Below, piece by piece: positions 1-64,000 of a DNA stretch of 64,000 bases. The DNA is from Protea cynaroides (Eukaryota > Streptophyta > Magnoliopsida > Proteales > Proteaceae): the NCBI GenBank assembly GCA_028583415.1, contig CM053272.1:68803439-68867438 (forward strand). The letters are read 5' to 3'. Positions within the stretch are counted from its first letter, which is position 1. Each line of letters begins with the position of its first letter. Below the pieces are notes generated by a model, which did not search any database, had not been told where the DNA came from, and saw only the letters and a program-made list of their open reading frames with translations. The translations under genes were made by a program, and so were the position numbers.

Positions 1-600
1 ATAAGCTGTACGTCAGTCTACTTGGGTTGTACGCACCTTAGCCATCTTAGGGTCCATAAGCCGTACCTCGTCCACTTAGGATGTAAGCACCTTAGACATC
101 TTATGCTCCATAAGCCATTCCTCGATCCACTTGGACTGTACGCACCTTAGCCATCTTAGGCTCCATAAGTCGTACCTCGTCCACTTAGGATGTAAGCACC
201 TTAGCCATCTTATGCTCCATAAGCCACTCCTCGGTCCACTTGGACTGTACGCACCTTAGCCATCTTAGGCTCCATAAGTCGTACCTCGGTTCACTTGGGT
301 TGTATGCACCCTAGTCTTGCGAGGTTCTATTCTAAAGCCATAACTCAGTCCACTTGGGTTGTACGCACCCTTGTCCTGTGAGACTCCATCCTTAAGTCAT
401 ATCTCGGTCCGCTTGGGCTGTATGCACCTTAGCCTTGTGAGGTTCTAATCCAAAGTCGTACTTCGGTCCACTTGAGCTGTACGCCCCTTTGTCTTGCGAT
501 ACTCCATCCAAAGTCGTACTTGCGAGTACGCATCCTAGCCTTACGAGACTCCATCCCAAAGCCGTACTTGCGAGTACGCATCTTTAGTCCTCTTAGGCTA
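1..600. repeat. Minisatellite of 54-55 bp units, partly alternating dimer
   Basis: The phrase ccataag recurs at 54, 108, 163, 217 and 272. Two unit types alternate: one reads cgtacctcgtccacttagga, the other cattcctcg(a/g)tccacttgg. The higher-order period is therefore about 109 bp. Units after 290 are diverged and 55-65 bp long. The array runs off the left window edge. Apparent ORFs here are repeat artefacts. Confidence 0.85.
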
Positions 601-602
601 TA

Positions 603-705
603 TTCATATCCATATCCATATCCATATCCACGTCCATATCCATATCCAATACTTAATGTCCACATCCATATCCAATACCCACTATCCATATCCATTATTT
701 GTTGG
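603..705. repeat. Hexanucleotide (catatc)n repeat
   Basis: Repeats of tatcca/catatc with interruptions directly follow the minisatellite. They create spurious Tyr/Pro-rich frames on both strands. Confidence 0.85.
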
Positions 706-1650
706 TCCTGCGAGGCTATCCATCTTCTGACCTATATGGGTCATCCACCCATAACAAACTACGTTGTACCTAATTTCTAGGACCACTAAAATACATAGGA
801 AATTTTGAGAAATATCCAAGTAAGGTGCTACAGTCCACATGGACTATTATCCTAGTTGAGGACTTAATGCCCTAACTATCAGTCTCAAAACAAAGTTTTT
901 TGGAAAAAAAAAAAATTAATGCCTTGACTATTTGCATCGCGGCATAATACAAAGCAGATTATTAATTTCATTTTCTTTTCCTATGTAAGATTAAATATGA
1001 TTATGAAAATCAAATCATAATGCAAAGCAAATCATTAATTTCTTTTGGTAATGTGGAATTAAATTCAAGTATAAAAATCATACCATAATATAAAACAAAT
1101 CATTATTTTCGTGTGCTTTTCCAATTGGATTAAATATGAATCTAAAAATAATATTATAATACAAACCATGAGGAAGTAATTAATGAATACAAAAAATGAG
1201 ACGGATTTCATGAGAGGATGATTGGATGAATCTATGAACATGTTTGTTTTTTTGAATATCAGCTCCATTAAATTGGCATTGCCATCATAATAAAATCTAA
1301 TGATCCATATTATATACTGTAATGAAATCTAACGAATCTATCTTTATAAGCACATATACATCTATTATGTATTATATTTTTATTTATAAATTAAATATTA
1401 TTCTAATGTCACTTGTATATTATTTAGGTGTGAAATAGGAGCACCAAATATTAATAATTAACATCAAAAATTTTTTTAGACACAAGAATAATTCCCGAAT
1501 GACTTCGAATTATATTTTAAATCTGCTTCGACTATATTTTTTTATCTAATTCTTAAATTACCAAAACAAATCATTACGGTCTATTCCTTCTTTCGAATAA
1601 TTCCCAAAACTGTATTAAATAACTATATATCCAACTCATAGAGTCATTGA
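706..1650. other. AT-rich upstream DNA, nothing recognised
   Basis: No ORF with a recognisable domain, no RNA gene and no clear repeat. Base composition is strongly AT-rich, as expected of plant intergenic DNA. Confidence 0.6.
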
Positions 1651-1654
1651 GTGT

Positions 1655-1832
1655 GTGAATTGGCCATATAGTCGGACTTGGATCGTCTCCAGTCCGTCTA
1701 GTTGTCCAGTCGTGGACTGGATGACCTGGATTAAAAGGACATGCATACCAATACATAGGGGGCGTGTCCTTTAAATCCAGTCTGTCCGTCCACGATCTTT
1801 TTCCCATATAGTCGGATAAGTCACTCACATAA
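1655..1832. repeat. Hairpin, MITE-like inverted repeat
   Basis: The core is a hairpin with arms near 1711-1741 and 1765-1795: cgtggac..ctggatt.aaaggaca pairs with its reverse complement around a loop of about 24 bp. Outer parts also match loosely (catatagtcgga near both ends; gtgtgtgaa versus a reverse-complement gtgagtgac). It lies about 2 kb upstream of the start codon. Family unknown. Confidence 0.5.
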
Positions 1833-2079
1833 TAGCTTTGCCAGTATAACGTTACCTTTCTTGAAATACGAGAGATGGAACATGACTAAAACGAATAAAA
1901 AAAGTTTTTACGTTTCCCAATTAATAATATTTCCCTGACGTTTTTGAAAGAAGAAAGTTTTCAGGAACCGACAGAAATTTCCTTTGATCGAACCTCATTA
2001 ACTGCAAACTGATGTCAGATCGTGGGGTTGTCAACTCCCTATGGACATCATCCAACGGTGGTGAGTAGCTTAATACCAG

Positions 2080-2235
2080 AAGGGACCCACCAGAGCGCTC
2101 TCCCTCCGAATTCGAAACAGAATCGAAGCGCGAAAAACTGGACATGCGACGACAATATAGAGAGATGGACATCACTTTGTTTCATGCATATCTTGATAAT
2201 GTTCTCTCTCTTTCTCTCCTCAGTGCATTTTGCTG
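2080..2235 (+). promoter_or_regulatory. Probable core promoter and 5' leader of TOR1L
   Basis: A CT-rich leader-like stretch (ttctctctctttctctcctc) lies near 2200-2221 and ends at a good donor, TGCTG|gtaaga (2236). T-rich intron-like DNA follows. The transcription start cannot be fixed from sequence. Confidence 0.3.
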
Positions 2236-3695
2236 GTAAGATTTTCGCCAAGTTCTTCTGAACTCCTTCTCTTTAGTGAGGTTTTCTCTTCGTTTGAAGT
2301 TCTTTTGTTTTGCTTTAGAAATTGTTTTTTCTTTATCGAGCATGAGATTGTATTAGGTGTACTGAGCTTATGGAGCAATGTTCTTCTATTTTTTAAATGT
2401 AATAGCGAAAGATCTCTAGTCGTTTGATCGAAGTTTTGGTGTTCGGGTTCCTGCAATTTGTAAAAGAAGCGACATTTTCCTTCTTTTTCCCCTAGTGTAA
2501 AAGAAAATTTGTTGCTGTTTTTTAGGGTTTCAGTGAGGTGTGTTTTTGAGGTGGATTGTGGAGCATTTGGTATGAGTGTGGCGCTGCTTGCATTTACTTT
2601 GAAGCATTGCTCCTGTTTTGTTTAAAGGTCAAATGTTTAAGACTAGTCTCTGCATTTTTTCTTTATTCTTTTGCTTCGTTATGCCCCTTACTTCATTGAC
2701 TTTCCTGGTCTCTTTTTCTGATCGGTTATAGTTGAGCATCAAGTTCTTTGGTTTTTGGTGTTTGCTTAATTTCCTTTCCTTAATTTGAGTTTGCTGGAAA
2801 CTAGGTTCTTCGTTTTCCTCCTTTTGCTCTCTGGATTGTCTCCATTGACTGTAGGCAACTCACATTGCCCTTATTTTGTATTTTAGTCGTGTTTCATGGA
2901 TAATTTTGCAATTTTGAGTTTTCTCAATTCATACTTGAGATCGTTTGCTTTTTTTTTTTTATTTTTTATTTTTTATTTTTTATTTATAACTTGATTTCTG
3001 GTTTAGTTTCTGTGTTGAGTTTTAATGGTATGTATCTACTGTTTAGTACTCTCTCTCTCTCTCTCTCTCTCTTATGCAATTCAGAATCTGGCCTTTTTTT
3101 TTACTTTTTCCCCTGAAATATCGAAATCCTTTCACTCCTCTTTTGAACATGAACTGGCTTCTCCTAGTTTGGATTTTATACAAAATTTTGCACTCATATC
3201 AAAGTTGCCTCCTGTTAATGCTTGTGGTTGATGTTTGCTTTGCATTCTTCCTTACTGAGAGCTACTCAGGGAACTGCTTTTATTACTAGTTTCGAGCCAA
3301 CCTTCTCTACTTATAACACCCTACTAATTCCCCCCCCTCCCTCCATACTTCTTGAATGATGAGACAATTGAAACCATGATTCTAGAACCATGTTTTTAAC
3401 CTTAATCATGGTGGCTTGCTAGGAGTTCGATAATGCCAAGGAAGGAAGGTTTGGAAACTCCACCCATGTTGGGTATGGATCTGACTGTCAATTGGCTCAT
3501 TAAGAGTATCTTTATTGCTCTTCAAACATATGAGTGATTAATTTTCAATTCAAAGGATGATTATTTATTAACAAAGGTTTGGTTGGAAGTTGGGATTGTG
3601 TGAAAGTATAGTGACTCTGTGAATGAAAGTTTGGTTTTGGGTTGAACATTGGATTTGCTTTAAGTAAATATTAAATAACTAGAGGAAGACGAACA
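2236..3695 (+). other. Probable 5' UTR intron of TOR1L
   Basis: The donor candidate at 2236 and an acceptor ending gaacag at 3695 bracket T-rich sequence with no coding signal. Members of many plant cytoskeletal gene families have leader introns. The polypyrimidine tract before 3695 is weak, so the acceptor is uncertain (3682 is an alternative). It includes an A/T homopolymer run near 2948-2990 and a (CT)n at 3049-3072. Confidence 0.35.
3049..3072. repeat. (CT)n microsatellite
   Basis: Uninterrupted CT dinucleotides in the presumed leader intron. Confidence 0.9.
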
Positions 3696-3713
3696 GGTTG
3701 AGTAGTGCCTAAG

Positions 3714-64000
<60,287 letters not shown>

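Noticed and set aside
1..600. Possible CRISPR-like array
   Set aside because: Units are contiguous diverging repeats without unique spacers, and the genome is a plant nucleus.
3705..3713. GTG start for TOR1L
   Set aside because: Plant nuclear genes use ATG; 3714 is the first in-frame ATG.

Overview
This is nuclear DNA of a flowering plant with a large, transposon-rich genome. It has spliceosomal GT-AG introns, Ty1/copia elements with plant initiator-Met primer sites, hAT and PIF-type elements, SINEs and long AT-rich spacers. The species cannot be read from the sequence. A woody or early-diverging angiosperm with long introns would fit, but that is a guess.

The one host gene I can support is a plus-strand TORTIFOLIA1-like (SPIRAL2 family) microtubule-associated protein. 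It starts at 3714 and runs off the right edge. Five coding exons are visible: 3714-4364, 20804-20998, 21105-21207, 52603-53261 and 63546-64000 onward. Together they hold 2063 coding bases in one frame (687 codons plus 2 bases). The introns are 16.4 kb, 106 bp, 31.4 kb and 10.3 kb, so about 96 percent of the visible gene is intron, and most of that is recognisable transposon.

Region by region. 1-700 is a minisatellite of 54-55 bp units plus a hexamer repeat. 780-3713 is AT-rich upstream DNA, a hairpin MITE-like repeat and the probable 5' leader. Intron 1 holds a PIF-like element with a second long-TIR element inside it (5024-8453). It also holds a decayed minus-strand copia (8498-18959) broken up by a CAC-repeat-bearing element, a foldback element, hAT MITEs and a gypsy-like LTR. 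A miniature LTR element (19392-20536) carrying a SINE/LINE tail lies just before exon 2. Intron 3 is a nest: copia A (23116-43385) has copia C in its 5' LTR and copia B in its gag. Copia B is split by an LTR-like insertion, which is split by a 5.1 kb hAT element with a multi-exon transposase. Fragments of copias D and E, hAT derivatives and a tRNA-type SINE follow. Intron 4 holds copia F (54419-59605) inside a hAT-type MITE, then a gypsy-like solo LTR.

Target-site duplications allow much of the insertion order to be read. No bacterial-style operon, CRISPR array, rRNA or intact tRNA gene was seen. All element proteins appear broken by stops, frameshifts or catalytic changes. I did not find a convincing new molecular system. 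The notable items are the oversized gene, the nested insertions and several unclassified repeat families.
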